Assembly (NCBI RefSeq): GCF_947489365.1 | Contig: NZ_CANLDB010000003.1 | Coordinates: forward strand, 310,001-374,000 | DNA from: an uncultured Nocardioides sp. | GTDB taxonomy: Bacteria; Actinomycetota; Actinomycetes; Propionibacteriales; Nocardioidaceae | Direction: 5' to 3' | Length of the DNA stretch: 64,000 nt | Shown: positions 47,933-57,001 of the stretch, one piece after another | Numbering within the stretch: position 1 is the first letter of the stretch | Layout: each line of letters begins with the position of its first letter | Made by a program: the position numbers and the translations under genes | Notes under the pieces: generated by a model | Databases searched by the model: none | Seen by the model: the letters and a program-made list of their open reading frames with translations, nothing else | What the model was told of the DNA's origin: nothing

Positions 47933-48124
47933 CTACCGACCCGCCCGCGAAGCTCCTGTTCTGCAGCGCTTCCCATCGCACGCCGCCAGGGTTGGATCCG
48001 ACCGGGGTAGCTGCACCGTCAGCACCGCAGCCAGGATCGCCACCGCTCCTGCCTGCCTGCTGGGGCGACTCACCCGAGGCACGGCCACTCCGGCGAGCAC
48101 GAGCTGCCCGCGCGAGCGGGTCAC
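47933..48124 (-). CDS. possible 63-residue peptide coupled to the LLM gene (doubtful)
   Basis: The GTG at 48124 overlaps the LLM stop in the GTGA style used by real gene pairs in this window, and the frame encodes a hydrophobic stretch (AGAVAILAAVLTVQL) with basic flanks, like a small membrane peptide. Against it: composition is Arg/Ser/Ala-rich, there is no family match I recognise, and open frames this short are common at this GC. Listed so that it is not lost. Confidence 0.25.
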   Translation of the reverse strand: MTRSRGQLVLAGVAVPRVSRPSRQAGAVAILAAVLTVQLPRSDPTLAACDGKRCRTGASRAGR

Positions 48125-49137
48125 CGCCAGCCGAGCCCCGGCGCCACGTGCTCGACGATGGACTCCAGCAGGTGCGCGTTGTAGTCCACGCCCAGCTGGT
48201 TGGGGACCGTGAGCAGCAGCGTGTCCGCGGCGGCGACGGCCTCGTCCTCCGCGAGCTCACGGATCAGCTGGTCCGGCTCCCCGGCGTACGTCTTGCCGAA
48301 GCGGGCGATGCCGCCGTCGATGTAGCCGACCTGGTCCTTGCCGGCCGCGGTGCCGAAGTAGGCCCGGTCGGACTCGGAGACGATCGGGAAGATGCTGCGG
48401 CTCACCGAGACCCGCGGCTCCCAGTCGTGGCCCGAGGCCGCCCACGTGTCGCGGAAGCGGGCGATCTGCTCGGCCTGCAGCTGGTGGAACGGCACGCCGG
48501 TGTCCTCGCTGAGCAGGGTGGAGCTCATGAGGTTCATGCCCTGCTGCGCCGTCCACTCGGCGGTGGCGCGGGTGCCGGCACCCCACCAGATCCGCTGGCG
48601 CAGGCCGGGGGAGTGCGGCTCGATCCGCAGGAGCCCGCCCGGGTTGGGGAACATCGGGCGCGGGTTCGGCTCGGCGAAGCCCTCGCCCCTCAGCACCTCC
48701 AGCAGCTGCCGGGTGTGCTCGCGCGCCATCGCGGCGTGGTCGCCGCCGTCGGGCTCGAAGCCGAAGTAGCGGAACCCGTCGACCACCTGCTCCGGTGATC
48801 CGCGGCTGATGCCGAGCTGCAGCCGCCCGCCGGAGAGCAGGTCGGCGGCGCCGGCGTCCTCGGCCATGCGCAGCGGGTTCTCGTAGCGCATGTCGATCAC
48901 GCCGGTGCCGAGCTCGATCCGCGAGGTGCGCGCGCCCATGGCGGCGAGCAGCGGGTACGGCGAGGCGAGCTGGCGGGCGAAGTGGTGCACCCGCACGTAG
49001 GCGCCGTCGACGCCGAGCTCCTCGGCCGCGACGGCCAGCTCGACGGTCTGCAGCAGCGCGTCGGCCGCCGTCCGCACCTGCGAGTGCGGGGACGGCGTCC
49101 AGTGTCCGAAGTTCAGGAAGCCGATCGTCTTCTTCAT
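48121..49137 (-). CDS. LLM-class flavin-dependent oxidoreductase
   Basis: A 338-residue luciferase-like monooxygenase-family protein. Typical blocks are ELGVDGAYVRVHHFARQLAS, RIELGTGVIDMRYENPLRMA and GGRLQLGISRGSPEQVVDGF, forming the TIM-barrel that binds FMN or F420. The N-terminus MKKTIGFLNFGHW is family-typical for the SsuD/alkanal branch. Substrate and cofactor cannot be told apart from sequence. ATG at 49137. It lies 48 bases downstream of the BTAD regulator gene on the same strand. Confidence 0.9.
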   Translation of the reverse strand: MKKTIGFLNFGHWTPSPHSQVRTAADALLQTVELAVAAEELGVDGAYVRVHHFARQLASPYPLLAAMGARTSRIELGTGVIDMRYENPLRMAEDAGAADLLSGGRLQLGISRGSPEQVVDGFRYFGFEPDGGDHAAMAREHTRQLLEVLRGEGFAEPNPRPMFPNPGGLLRIEPHSPGLRQRIWWGAGTRATAEWTAQQGMNLMSSTLLSEDTGVPFHQLQAEQIARFRDTWAASGHDWEPRVSVSRSIFPIVSESDRAYFGTAAGKDQVGYIDGGIARFGKTYAGEPDQLIRELAEDEAVAAADTLLLTVPNQLGVDYNAHLLESIVEHVAPGLGWR

Positions 49138-49185
49138 GGTGCGAGAACAGTAGGTGATACGTCACCATTCCCGCGAGTGCCCGGC

Positions 49186-52100
49186 TCAGGTTCGGCGGCG
49201 GGTCGTCCCCGCGCCCGGCATCGTCGCGGCGGCCTCGCGGTGGCGGGCGGCCGCCTCGGTGTCGCCGCGGGCCGCGGCCAGCAGGGCGAGGTAGTGGTCG
49301 ACCGGCCCCAGGGCGAGGGCTCCGTTGAGGGTGAGCGCGAGGTGCCCGGCCCACGGGGCGAGGTCGTCGTACAGGCGGGGGAGGAGGACGTCCTCCCCGA
49401 GGCGTACGGCGATCCAGGCGCGCACGCAGGTCCGGAACAGCCAGGTGCCGTCGCGCTCCCAGTCCGCGGGGTCCCAGGCGGCGCGGGCGGCCTCGACGTC
49501 GCCGGAGTCGAGCATCGCGGTGACGAGGACGTCGTTCAGCTCGCGGGGGATACGCGGCACCTGCGCGCGGATGAGCGGAATTAGCGGCGCCGTGTCGCCG
49601 GCGACGAAGCCGACGGTGAACCCCGCCCAGAGCTCGATCTGGGGACCGTTCGGGTCGCCGGCGAGCGTGATCTGGCGGCACACCTCGTCGAAGGTGGCGC
49701 GTGCGGCGCCGAGCCGGTCGGCGAGCAGGTCGTCCGTGGCGGCGAGGACGGCGCCGACGAGCAGCATCTCCCCGAGCTGGCCGGGGGTGCTCACGCGCAG
49801 CGCGTCGGCGGCGTGGGCGTGCGCCGCGTCGACGTCGCCCGCCCGCAGCGCCGCGGACTGCAGCATGAGGTGCCCGGCCGCCTCGTAGGCGTCGAGCCCG
49901 GCGCCGCGGGCGACGTCCACCAGCCGGGCGGCGAGCCGCGGCAGGAAGTCGACGTCGCGGGAGAAGGACGCGAGGTACTGCGCGTTCAGGGCCCGGCAGA
50001 GCAGCTCCGGGTCGCCCAGCCGCTCGGCCGTGCCCAGGGCCTCGTCGGCCGCGGGCAGCAGCAGGTGCTGACCGCCAGGCTCGCACTCGAACGCCATCGC
50101 GCACAGCAGCTCGACCCGCACGGGGGCGTCGGCGGGATCGGCGAGACCGTCGAGCAGGGCCTCGATCTCGACGACGGTCGGCTCGTACGACGTCTCGACC
50201 GGCCGGCGTGACCACAGCAGCGGCGCCGGCCACGCCCAGGCCCGGGCGACGTCCCGCGCCGCGCCGTGCGCGCGCGCCTCGGCGACGGCCAGCTCGCGCT
50301 CGGCCCGGGCGGCCAGGGTGTCCCCGGAGCGTGCGAGCGCGCGCACGAGCGCCCGCCGTACGTCGAACCACTCGGTGCGCGGAGCCCCGGACAGCTCGAG
50401 GGCGCGCAGTGCGGCGCGGAGGTGGACGACGGCGGCGGCCTCGCCGGCGCGCTCGGCCGCGGCCAGGAGGTGGGGCAGTGCGTGGGCCGCCGTACGCCGG
50501 TCCAGCGCCGCGGCGGCGTGGTGGGCCAGCTCCTCGAGGGCGTCGGGTCGGTCGCGCTCCAGGACGGCGAGCGCCGCCCGGTGCAGCCGTCGGCGGCGCA
50601 GCGGGGCGAGCAGGTCGGCGAAGGTCTCGGCGACGAGGGCGTGGACGAAGCGGAGGTCCCCGGGCCCGTCGGTGACCACGAGCCCGGCGACCAGCGCGGC
50701 GTCCAGGTGGTCGGCGACGTCGTCCTCGCCGAGGCCGCTCCAGTCCTCCTCCAGCGCGACCAGCAGGTCCAGGTCGATGTCGCGCCCGAGCAGGGCGGCG
50801 TGGGCGAGGACCTCCACGGTCGGCTCGGGGAGCCGCAGCAGCCGTCGGCGCAGCAGGTCGCGGATGGCGACCGGCAGCTGCTCGGCGGCCGCCGGGCCCT
50901 CCGCGGCGACGAGCGTGCCGAGCTGGCGCAGGAAGAGCGGGTTGCCGGCGGCGCGGTCGACGAGACGCCGCCAGACACGGTCCGGGAGGTCGCTCTCGAC
51001 GTGCTCGCCGAGCAGCGCCCGCGCGTCCCGGTCGGACAGGCCACCGACGGACAGCCGCGCCAGGGTGCGGTCCGTCGTGACCGCGAGGGTGGCGGCGAGG
51101 TCCCGGCCGACCTCGTGGCTGCGGTACGTCGCGACGACGAGCAGCGGGACCTCCGACTGCACGAGGTGCCGCAGCACCTGGAGGGTGAGCTCGTCGGCGC
51201 GGTGGACGTCCTCGACCCCCGCCACGACCGGCCGCCCGTCGGCCTCGACGGCGTCACCGACCGTGGCGGCGAGAGTGAACGCGTCGGGTGACCCGGCGGT
51301 GGAGTCGGCCTCGACGCCCAGGGTCCCGAGCGCCTCGTGCCACGCCCACCCGGGGGGCGTCCCGGCCATCTCGGAGCAGCGGCCGCGCGCCACGGCCCAA
51401 TCCTGCGACTCCTGTTGTGCGCAGAAGGCGTCGAGCAGGGTGGACTTGCCGAACCCCGCGTCGCCGTCCAGCCACACCACGCCGCCCCGCCGGCCCGACC
51501 GGACGGCGTCCGCGGCGGCGCCGAGCCGGGCCAGCTCGGCCTCGCGGCCCACCAGCGTGGGGTCCGGTGCGGGTTCCTGTGCGGGTGCCGGCGGTGGTGT
51601 CTCGGCGGTGGGCGGTACGGCGACCACCGGCTCGGGCGCGACGACGGCCGCGAGGTGGTCGGCGTGCTGGAGGATGTCGGTCTCCAGTCGCCGCAGCTCC
51701 GGTCCGGGGTCGAGGCCGAGCTCGTCGGCGAGGCGCTCGCGCAGGGAGGCGAGGGCGGCGAGCGCGTCGGCCTGCCGCCCGGCGGCGTACAGGCCCCGGG
51801 CGAGCAGCCCGACGCCCTGCTCCCGCAACGGGTGCGCCCGGACGTGCGCCTCGAGGTCGCCGAGGGTGTCGGCGGCCCGACCGAGCCGGAGCGCCGCGGC
51901 GGCCCGGAGCTCGACGGCGGTGGCCCGCAGGTCCACGAGCCGGGTCGCCTCGGTCGTGGCCCACTCCTCGTCCGCGTACTCGGCGAACGGGTCGTCGCGC
52001 CACAGCCCGAGCGCCTCCTCGGCGCGGGCGAGGGCCGTCGTCGGGTCCTGCGCGGCGACGGCTCCCGCCCGGCGGAGCAGGCCGGCGAGGTGCCAGGTGT

Positions 52101-52410
52101 CGACGGCGTCCTCGGGGAGCGTGAGCGCGTAGCCGGGGGGCGCGCTCACCAGCACCCGGGCGGGCTCGCGGGGACGGCGGTCCGGCTCCAGCGCCGACCG
52201 CAGCCGTGAGACGTACGCCTGGAGGGCGCCGGTCGCGCTCGGTGGTGGCTCCCCGGACCACACCCCGTCGAGCAGCCGGTCGGTGGAGACGGTCCGGCCC
52301 CCGGCCGCCACCAGCATCCCCAGCACGGAGCGCTGACGGCGGCCGCCGAGGTCGACCGCGGCGCCGTCGACCTCGGCGCGCACGGTGCCGAAGCACGCGA
52401 CGTGGAGCAT
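49186..52410 (-). CDS. BTAD/SARP-type regulator with AAA ATPase and helical repeats (AfsR-like)
   Basis: A 1074-residue regulator. Residues 1-95 form an OmpR-type winged HTH (GGRRQRSVLGMLVAAGGRTV ... ATGALQAYVSRLRSAL). The bacterial transcriptional activator domain (BTAD) spans about 98-245 (FAEYADEEWATTEATRLVDL, RERLADELGLDPGPELRRLE). An ATPase domain has Walker A WLDGDAGFGKSTLLD, and the C-terminal 500 residues are TPR-like helices. No cyclase domain is present. Such proteins act as large signal-integrating activators, often of secondary metabolism. It begins 15 bases after the RCC1-repeat gene and so is probably co-transcribed with it. Confidence 0.92.
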   Translation of the reverse strand: MLHVACFGTVRAEVDGAAVDLGGRRQRSVLGMLVAAGGRTVSTDRLLDGVWSGEPPPSATGALQAYVSRLRSALEPDRRPREPARVLVSAPPGYALTLPEDAVDTWHLAGLLRRAGAVAAQDPTTALARAEEALGLWRDDPFAEYADEEWATTEATRLVDLRATAVELRAAAALRLGRAADTLGDLEAHVRAHPLREQGVGLLARGLYAAGRQADALAALASLRERLADELGLDPGPELRRLETDILQHADHLAAVVAPEPVVAVPPTAETPPPAPAQEPAPDPTLVGREAELARLGAAADAVRSGRRGGVVWLDGDAGFGKSTLLDAFCAQQESQDWAVARGRCSEMAGTPPGWAWHEALGTLGVEADSTAGSPDAFTLAATVGDAVEADGRPVVAGVEDVHRADELTLQVLRHLVQSEVPLLVVATYRSHEVGRDLAATLAVTTDRTLARLSVGGLSDRDARALLGEHVESDLPDRVWRRLVDRAAGNPLFLRQLGTLVAAEGPAAAEQLPVAIRDLLRRRLLRLPEPTVEVLAHAALLGRDIDLDLLVALEEDWSGLGEDDVADHLDAALVAGLVVTDGPGDLRFVHALVAETFADLLAPLRRRRLHRAALAVLERDRPDALEELAHHAAAALDRRTAAHALPHLLAAAERAGEAAAVVHLRAALRALELSGAPRTEWFDVRRALVRALARSGDTLAARAERELAVAEARAHGAARDVARAWAWPAPLLWSRRPVETSYEPTVVEIEALLDGLADPADAPVRVELLCAMAFECEPGGQHLLLPAADEALGTAERLGDPELLCRALNAQYLASFSRDVDFLPRLAARLVDVARGAGLDAYEAAGHLMLQSAALRAGDVDAAHAHAADALRVSTPGQLGEMLLVGAVLAATDDLLADRLGAARATFDEVCRQITLAGDPNGPQIELWAGFTVGFVAGDTAPLIPLIRAQVPRIPRELNDVLVTAMLDSGDVEAARAAWDPADWERDGTWLFRTCVRAWIAVRLGEDVLLPRLYDDLAPWAGHLALTLNGALALGPVDHYLALLAAARGDTEAAARHREAAATMPGAGTTRRRT

Positions 52411-52425
52411 GGCGGGCCCTCCTGC

Positions 52426-53742
52426 CTACCGTCGGGTGATCCTCACCGACCGCGGCGCGGACGTCGAGCCGCTCACGAGGTCGGTGCCGGCGAAGCGGGC
52501 GGTGAGCCGGTGGCTGCCCACCGCGAGCCCGCGCAGGACGGCCTTGCCGGAGGCCCCGGCGCCGTCCCTGCGCAACGGCACGGTGGCGATCCGCCGGGGG
52601 CCGTCGAGGAGGGTGGCCACGCCGGTCGTCGCGCCGGTCAGCCGGACGGTGACCGTGACCGGCCTGCCCTGCTGCGCGCTCGCGGGCGCCGCGACCACGA
52701 GGCGGCTCGCGGCCTTCGGCAGTCGGTGCAGGACGAGCTCGTGACGCCCGCCGGCGGCGATCGCGCCGAACGGGGCGTGGCGGCCCACGGCGGCCGGGAC
52801 CGGCTCGGCGCTGTCGCCCCAGGTGACGACCCGGCCGCTGTCGGTGAGCGCCATGGCGGTCTCGGAGCCCATCGAGATCTCGACGACGCGCTGGCGGGCG
52901 AGCTGCGGCGGCACCTCCGTGGTCGCCGTCCCGCTGTCGCCCCAGCCGTGGACCCGGCCGTCGGTGGTCAGCGCGAGGGACGCGGCGCCGTACGCCTCGA
53001 CGTCGACGACGTCGCCGTCGCGGACCGCCTGGGGCACCTCCCGCTGCCCGTGGCGACCCGATCCCCAGACGTGGACGTCGCCGGCGGCGTCGGCCGCGAG
53101 CGAGTGCCGGTCGCCGGCGGCGACGTCGACGGCCCGCAGCGACCCGCCCGGCAGGAGGGGGTCGGGCACGTCGGTCTGGCCCTCGTTGATGGCCCCGAAC
53201 CGGCCCAGGGCGCCCCAGGCGACGACGGAGCCGTCGGTGCGCACGACGAGCGAGTGGTACCGGCCGGCCACGATCCGCGTGACGGGTCCGAGGTCGGACG
53301 GGACGTCGAGCTGGCCCTCGTCGGTGTCGCGGAGCCCGCCCCAGGCGACGACACCGCCGTCGGCGGTCAGCGCCAGGGTGTGGTGCTCGCCGGCGTCGAC
53401 GTCGACGACGCGGGTGGTGCCGTCGGTGAGGGCGACCGGGGGAGTGCTCTGGCCGTAGGCGTCGTCACCCCACGCGGTGACCCGGCCGTCGCGGCCGACG
53501 ACCACCGAGCTCTCGTCGCCGGCGGAGACCGCGACGAGGTCGGTCGTGGCGAGCGAGGCCGGACGGCGGGACTGGCCGGAGGCGAAGCCGCCCCAGCCGG
53601 AGACGGTGGTCCGGTCGGTGTACTCGGTCGGGTCGGCCGTGGTGGCGCCGATGGCGCCGGTGGCGGCGGACGTGGGGCCGGGGACGGCGACGAGGCCCGC
53701 GAGCAGCCCGAGGGCGAGCAGGCGGGAGGGTGGGCGGGGCAT
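52426..53742 (-). CDS. secreted RCC1-repeat (beta-propeller) protein with C-terminal Ig-like domain
   Basis: A 438-residue exported protein. The signal peptide (RLLALGLLAGLVAVPGPTSA) ends near AATGA. About six or seven RCC1-like repeats follow, each with a V(x)AWG(x)D/G...GQ core and a DVDAGEHHTLALTADG-type turn (for example VTAWGDDAYGQSTPP, VHVWGSGRHGQREVP). Residues about 335-435 form an Ig-like Big_5-type domain (VTVTVRLTGATTGVATLLDG). Role probably binding at the cell surface, unknown partner. ATG at 53742. Three 13-base direct repeats lie just upstream. Confidence 0.9.
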   Translation of the reverse strand: MPRPPSRLLALGLLAGLVAVPGPTSAATGAIGATTADPTEYTDRTTVSGWGGFASGQSRRPASLATTDLVAVSAGDESSVVVGRDGRVTAWGDDAYGQSTPPVALTDGTTRVVDVDAGEHHTLALTADGGVVAWGGLRDTDEGQLDVPSDLGPVTRIVAGRYHSLVVRTDGSVVAWGALGRFGAINEGQTDVPDPLLPGGSLRAVDVAAGDRHSLAADAAGDVHVWGSGRHGQREVPQAVRDGDVVDVEAYGAASLALTTDGRVHGWGDSGTATTEVPPQLARQRVVEISMGSETAMALTDSGRVVTWGDSAEPVPAAVGRHAPFGAIAAGGRHELVLHRLPKAASRLVVAAPASAQQGRPVTVTVRLTGATTGVATLLDGPRRIATVPLRRDGAGASGKAVLRGLAVGSHRLTARFAGTDLVSGSTSAPRSVRITRR

Positions 53743-53789
53743 GGGGGTTCCTCTCGGGCGGCCCGATCGGGCCTGACGGGTGCGCGCAC

Positions 53790-53866
53790 GGGCCGACTCG
53801 GCGTCGTACGCGGGGACGTTCGGGCCGACTCGGCGGTCCTGAGGGGTGCGTTCGGGCCGACTCGGC
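53790..53866. repeat. three GGGCCGACTCGGC direct repeats at 32-base spacing
   Basis: Identical 13-base units at 53790-53802, 53822-53834 and 53854-53866, exactly 32 bases apart. They fill the 124-base gap between the double GNAT gene and the RCC1-repeat gene. Two of them also share the preceding GTTC. GGCCGACTCGGC is itself nearly palindromic. Confidence 0.8.
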
Positions 53867-54850
53867 CTAGAGGTCGACGGCGCGGTTGACCCAGGTCGAC
53901 GTCACGCGCATGCCGACCTTCTCGTAGAGGCCGAGGGCGCCGGTGCGGCTGTCGGTGGAGAGCGAGGAGCGGACGGCGCCATGGGCGCGGCCGAGGGCGA
54001 AGGCGTCGACGAGCAGCGCCTGGCCGAGGCCGAGGCCCCGCCGGTCGCGGCGTACGCCGACCCGGTGGACGTGGGCCTCCGGCTCCCCGTCGGGGTCGTC
54101 GAGGCCGCCGAGCGTGACGTGGGTGGCGCCGACGGCCTCACCGTCGGCGTCGAGCAGGACCCGGAGGTTCCAGGGGGCGGCGCCCTGCCGGCCGAGGGTC
54201 TCCGAGGTGAAGTCGGCCAGCGACTGGCGCTCGCGGTCGGACCACTCGAGGAAGGCGTCCTCGAGCACGGTACAGGCGGCCCGCACGAGGGTCTCGTCGG
54301 CGGCGTCGACCAGGACGTGGCCGTGCGGGAGCGGACGGTCGGGGATGGTCGCGCCGGGCGGGAGGTCGAGGATCCACGAGCTCCACCGCACCCGGTAGCC
54401 CTGCGCGGCCATGAAGCGGTCGGCCGTGCTGCCCTCCGGGGCGGGCATGCCGATGACGGTGGAGCCCGCGGCGCGGGCCCGCTCGCGGAGCCACCGCGCC
54501 AGGGCGGTGCCGATCCCGCGGCCCTGGGCGTCCGGGTGGACGCCGACCTCGACCCGGTCGGCGCCCGTGAGCTCGGCGAAGGCGACGAGCCGGTCGCCGT
54601 CCAGGACACCCAGCGACAGCGACGCGAGGTCGTGGCTGGGCCGCTGCCAGTCGGCGAGCACGTCGGCCGTCTCGATCTCGGAGACCCCGATCGCCGCGAT
54701 CTCCTCCGCCGCGACGATCGCGGTGACCGCGTCGGCGTCCTCCAGCCGCAGCGGGCGGTGGTGGTGGCCGTCGGGGAGCCCGACGAGCGGCGGCGTGCTC
54801 ACAGCACGGGACCGTACGACGTCGGCGGGCGGCGGGACCAGGGTCGTCAT
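53867..54850 (-). CDS. double-GNAT acetyltransferase
   Basis: A 327-residue protein with two GNAT domains in tandem. The first (about 28-165) has motif A VEVGVHPDAQGRGIGTALAR; the second (about 175-325) has HRVGVRRDRRGLGLGQALLV and ends GLYEKVGMRVTSTW. The layout matches mycothiol synthase (MshD) and related proteins, but the identity is not certain, since other paired-GNAT proteins share it. The ATG at 54850 overlaps the hemerythrin stop (ATGA). The stop lies directly at the last of the three 32-base-spaced repeats. Confidence 0.85.
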   Translation of the reverse strand: MTTLVPPPADVVRSRAVSTPPLVGLPDGHHHRPLRLEDADAVTAIVAAEEIAAIGVSEIETADVLADWQRPSHDLASLSLGVLDGDRLVAFAELTGADRVEVGVHPDAQGRGIGTALARWLRERARAAGSTVIGMPAPEGSTADRFMAAQGYRVRWSSWILDLPPGATIPDRPLPHGHVLVDAADETLVRAACTVLEDAFLEWSDRERQSLADFTSETLGRQGAAPWNLRVLLDADGEAVGATHVTLGGLDDPDGEPEAHVHRVGVRRDRRGLGLGQALLVDAFALGRAHGAVRSSLSTDSRTGALGLYEKVGMRVTSTWVNRAVDL

Positions 54851-55593
54851 CGCGCCACCCCCGCGGGGAGGTGGGCGAACGCCCGGCGGGCGCGGCGGGC
54901 GTACGCCGGCCGGACCAGGCGCATCATCACGGCGACCGGGGTCCCGGCGGCGGCGAGGAACGGGGCGAGGTCCTCCTCGGGGAGTCCGTCGGCGACCCAC
55001 GGCAGCAGGAAGAACAGCAGCGGCGGCGCCGGCTTGTGCGCCAGCCCGTCCTCCTCGAGCTTCTTCCACTCCGCGGCGCTCAGGTGCGCCTGGATCAGGG
55101 CGACGGCGTCCCGCTCCTCGTGCGCGAGGTGCTCGTCGAGCAGGGCGGCGAGGTCGCGGAACGCGGCGACGGCGCGGTCGCGGGCGGCGACGACGTCGGT
55201 GCCGGAGGTGAGGTCGCCCAGCGCCGCCGCGACGGCGTCGAGCGCGGGGTCGATGCGGTGGTGCTCGGCCTCCATGGCGGCCAGCACCGCGCGTCCGGCG
55301 TCGTCGGCGCGCTCGAGCAGGACGGGCCACAGCAGCTCGTCCTCCTTCGTGTGGTGCTCGCCGAGCAGGGCCGCGACGTCACGCCACCAGCGGGCGAGGG
55401 CCTTCCACGTCCGGCGGTCACCCGGCGGGGTCACCGCGGCGGCGCGCACGAGGCGGTCCAGGTCGCGGCGGAAGCCGTGGTGCATGAGGTACATGCCGGT
55501 CAGGTCGCACGGCCCCGGGGGCGCGGCGGCCTGGCCGGGGAACAGCGGCGCGGGGGCGAGGGTCGGGTCGGTGGGGCGGGATGTCGTGGTCAT
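54847..55593 (-). CDS. hemerythrin HHE-domain protein
   Basis: A 248-residue protein with one four-helix HHE-type domain in residues about 30-185. Candidate iron ligands are in MYLMHHGFRRDLDRL, LLGEHHTKEDELLWPVL, MEAEHHRIDP and LLDEHLAHEERDAV, matching the HxxxE spacing. Such domains bind di-iron and sense or carry O2, NO or other oxidants. The C-terminal 60 residues hold a hydrophobic PPLLFFLLPWVADG segment, probably amphipathic. ATG at 55593. Coupled to the GNAT gene (ATGA overlap). Confidence 0.88.
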   Translation of the reverse strand: MTTTSRPTDPTLAPAPLFPGQAAAPPGPCDLTGMYLMHHGFRRDLDRLVRAAAVTPPGDRRTWKALARWWRDVAALLGEHHTKEDELLWPVLLERADDAGRAVLAAMEAEHHRIDPALDAVAAALGDLTSGTDVVAARDRAVAAFRDLAALLDEHLAHEERDAVALIQAHLSAAEWKKLEEDGLAHKPAPPLLFFLLPWVADGLPEEDLAPFLAAAGTPVAVMMRLVRPAYARRARRAFAHLPAGVAR

Positions 55594-55650
55594 GGCACCA
55601 CCGTGGACGGCCCCGCTTGCGAGCCGGTTGCACGTGGCTTGACGAGGTCC

Positions 55651-56064
55651 TCAGGCCACGAACACGCAGAACGGGTGCCCGGCGGGGTCGGCGAGCACGT
55701 GCAGGGGTTCGTCCGGGTCGTCCGTCCGGTCCAGCAGCGGCGTCGCGCCCAGCGCGAGGGCACGCTCCCTCACCTCCTCCAGCTCGGCGACCGTGGCCAC
55801 CGTCAGGTCGAGGTGCAGCTGCATCGGCACGTCGGGCTCGGGCCAGGTGCTCCGGTGGACGACCTCGGTCCCCTGGAACGCGAGCTGCCGGGTGCCGTCG
55901 TCGGCGCGCAGCACCAGCCAGTCCGCGTCGTCCGGCTCCCCGGCGGCGGGCGGCTCGTCGCCCGACCGGTAGGTCAGCCCCAGCAGCTCGCGGTAGAACT
56001 CCGCCAGACCGCGCACGTCCGTGGTGTCGAGGACGGTCTGCAGCAGCCGCGGGTACGTCGTCAC
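55651..56064 (-). CDS. VOC (glyoxalase/bleomycin-resistance) family protein
   Basis: A 137-residue vicinal-oxygen-chelate protein. Two beta-alpha-beta-beta-beta modules are visible: RLLQTVLDTTDVRGLAEFYR followed by ELLGLTY, and VPMQLHLDLTVATVAELEEV ending FCVFVA. Metal-ligand candidates are the Gln/His in QLHLDL and the DPAGHPFC end. It could be a dioxygenase-like, resistance or DUF-type protein. The GTG at 56064 starts the protein; the longer open frame is antisense to the enoyl-CoA hydratase. The two genes are divergent with a 55-base gap. Confidence 0.85.
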   Translation of the reverse strand: MTTYPRLLQTVLDTTDVRGLAEFYRELLGLTYRSGDEPPAAGEPDDADWLVLRADDGTRQLAFQGTEVVHRSTWPEPDVPMQLHLDLTVATVAELEEVRERALALGATPLLDRTDDPDEPLHVLADPAGHPFCVFVA

Positions 56065-56119
56065 CCGCCCAGCGTCACCCCGGTGGGGCGGACCAGGCAA
56101 CCGCCGTACGATCCGGACG

Positions 56120-56974
56120 GTGAGCGCACTCGAGACCGACCAGGCCGCCACCGGCTCCCCGCAGGCCCCCCGCGGCGACGGGCGCGTGACCTGCACGGTC
56201 AACGACGGCGTGGCCCGGGTGACGCTGACGCGGCCCGACAAGCTCAACTCGCTGACGATGGACACCCTCGACTCCCTGGTCGCGACCGCGCGGGAGCTGC
56301 GCGCGGACCGTGACCTGCGGGCCGTCGTGCTGACCGGTGAGGGCCGCTCGTTCTGCGCGGGCCTGGACTTCGCGACCGTCGGCAAGGAACCCCGTCGCAT
56401 CGCCGCGGCGTTCCTGCCGCGTCCCTGGCGCGGGACGAACCTGTTCCAGGAGGCCTGCTGGGCGTGGCGGCGGCTCCCCGTCCCGGTCGTCGCCGCGGTG
56501 CACGGTCACTGCCTCGGCGGCGGGGTCCAGATCGCGCTGGGCGCGGACTTCCGGATCACGACCCCCGACGCGCAGTGGTCCGTGCTCGAGGCCAAGTGGG
56601 GCCTGATCCCCGACATGAGCGGCGTCCGCGCGCTGGCCGACCAGGTCGGCATGGACGTCGCCAAGCGCCTCACCATGACCGCCGAGACCGTCTCCGGGGA
56701 CGAGGCGGTGCGGCTGGGGCTGGCGACCGCGGTCGCCGACGACCCGGTCGCCGCCGCCGAGGACCTCGTGGCCACCCTCCGCACGCGGTCACCGGACCAG
56801 CTCGCCTCCGCGAAGCGGCTGTTCGAGCGCACCTGGACGTCGGGTCCCCGCGCCACGTTCGCGCGGGAGCGGCTCGAGCAGCTGTGGCTGTTCACCCGCG
56901 CGAACACGAAGGTGGCGCGCCGGGCGGCGACGACGCGCACGGAGCCGTCGTACCGCCCCCGCGGCAGTCGCTAG
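56120..56974 (+). CDS. enoyl-CoA hydratase/isomerase (crotonase) family protein
   Basis: A 284-residue crotonase-fold protein. The CoA and oxyanion motifs are present: VLTGEGRSFCAGLDF and AVHGHCLGGGVQIALGADFR. The position of the second catalytic Glu reads WGLIPDMSG, so the active site has Asp in place of the usual Glu and the enzyme may be an isomerase or thioesterase-like member. Start is the GTG at 56120 (frame before is not conserved). An unstructured 20-residue N-terminus comes first. It has no partner genes nearby. Confidence 0.88.
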   Translation: MSALETDQAATGSPQAPRGDGRVTCTVNDGVARVTLTRPDKLNSLTMDTLDSLVATARELRADRDLRAVVLTGEGRSFCAGLDFATVGKEPRRIAAAFLPRPWRGTNLFQEACWAWRRLPVPVVAAVHGHCLGGGVQIALGADFRITTPDAQWSVLEAKWGLIPDMSGVRALADQVGMDVAKRLTMTAETVSGDEAVRLGLATAVADDPVAAAEDLVATLRTRSPDQLASAKRLFERTWTSGPRATFARERLEQLWLFTRANTKVARRAATTRTEPSYRPRGSR

Positions 56975-57001
56975 GCGAGCCGCCGGACCGAGCCGGACGG
57001 C

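Noticed and set aside
53790..53866. CRISPR-like array
   Set aside because: Only three 13-base units with 19-base spacers and no cas genes; too short for CRISPR repeats.
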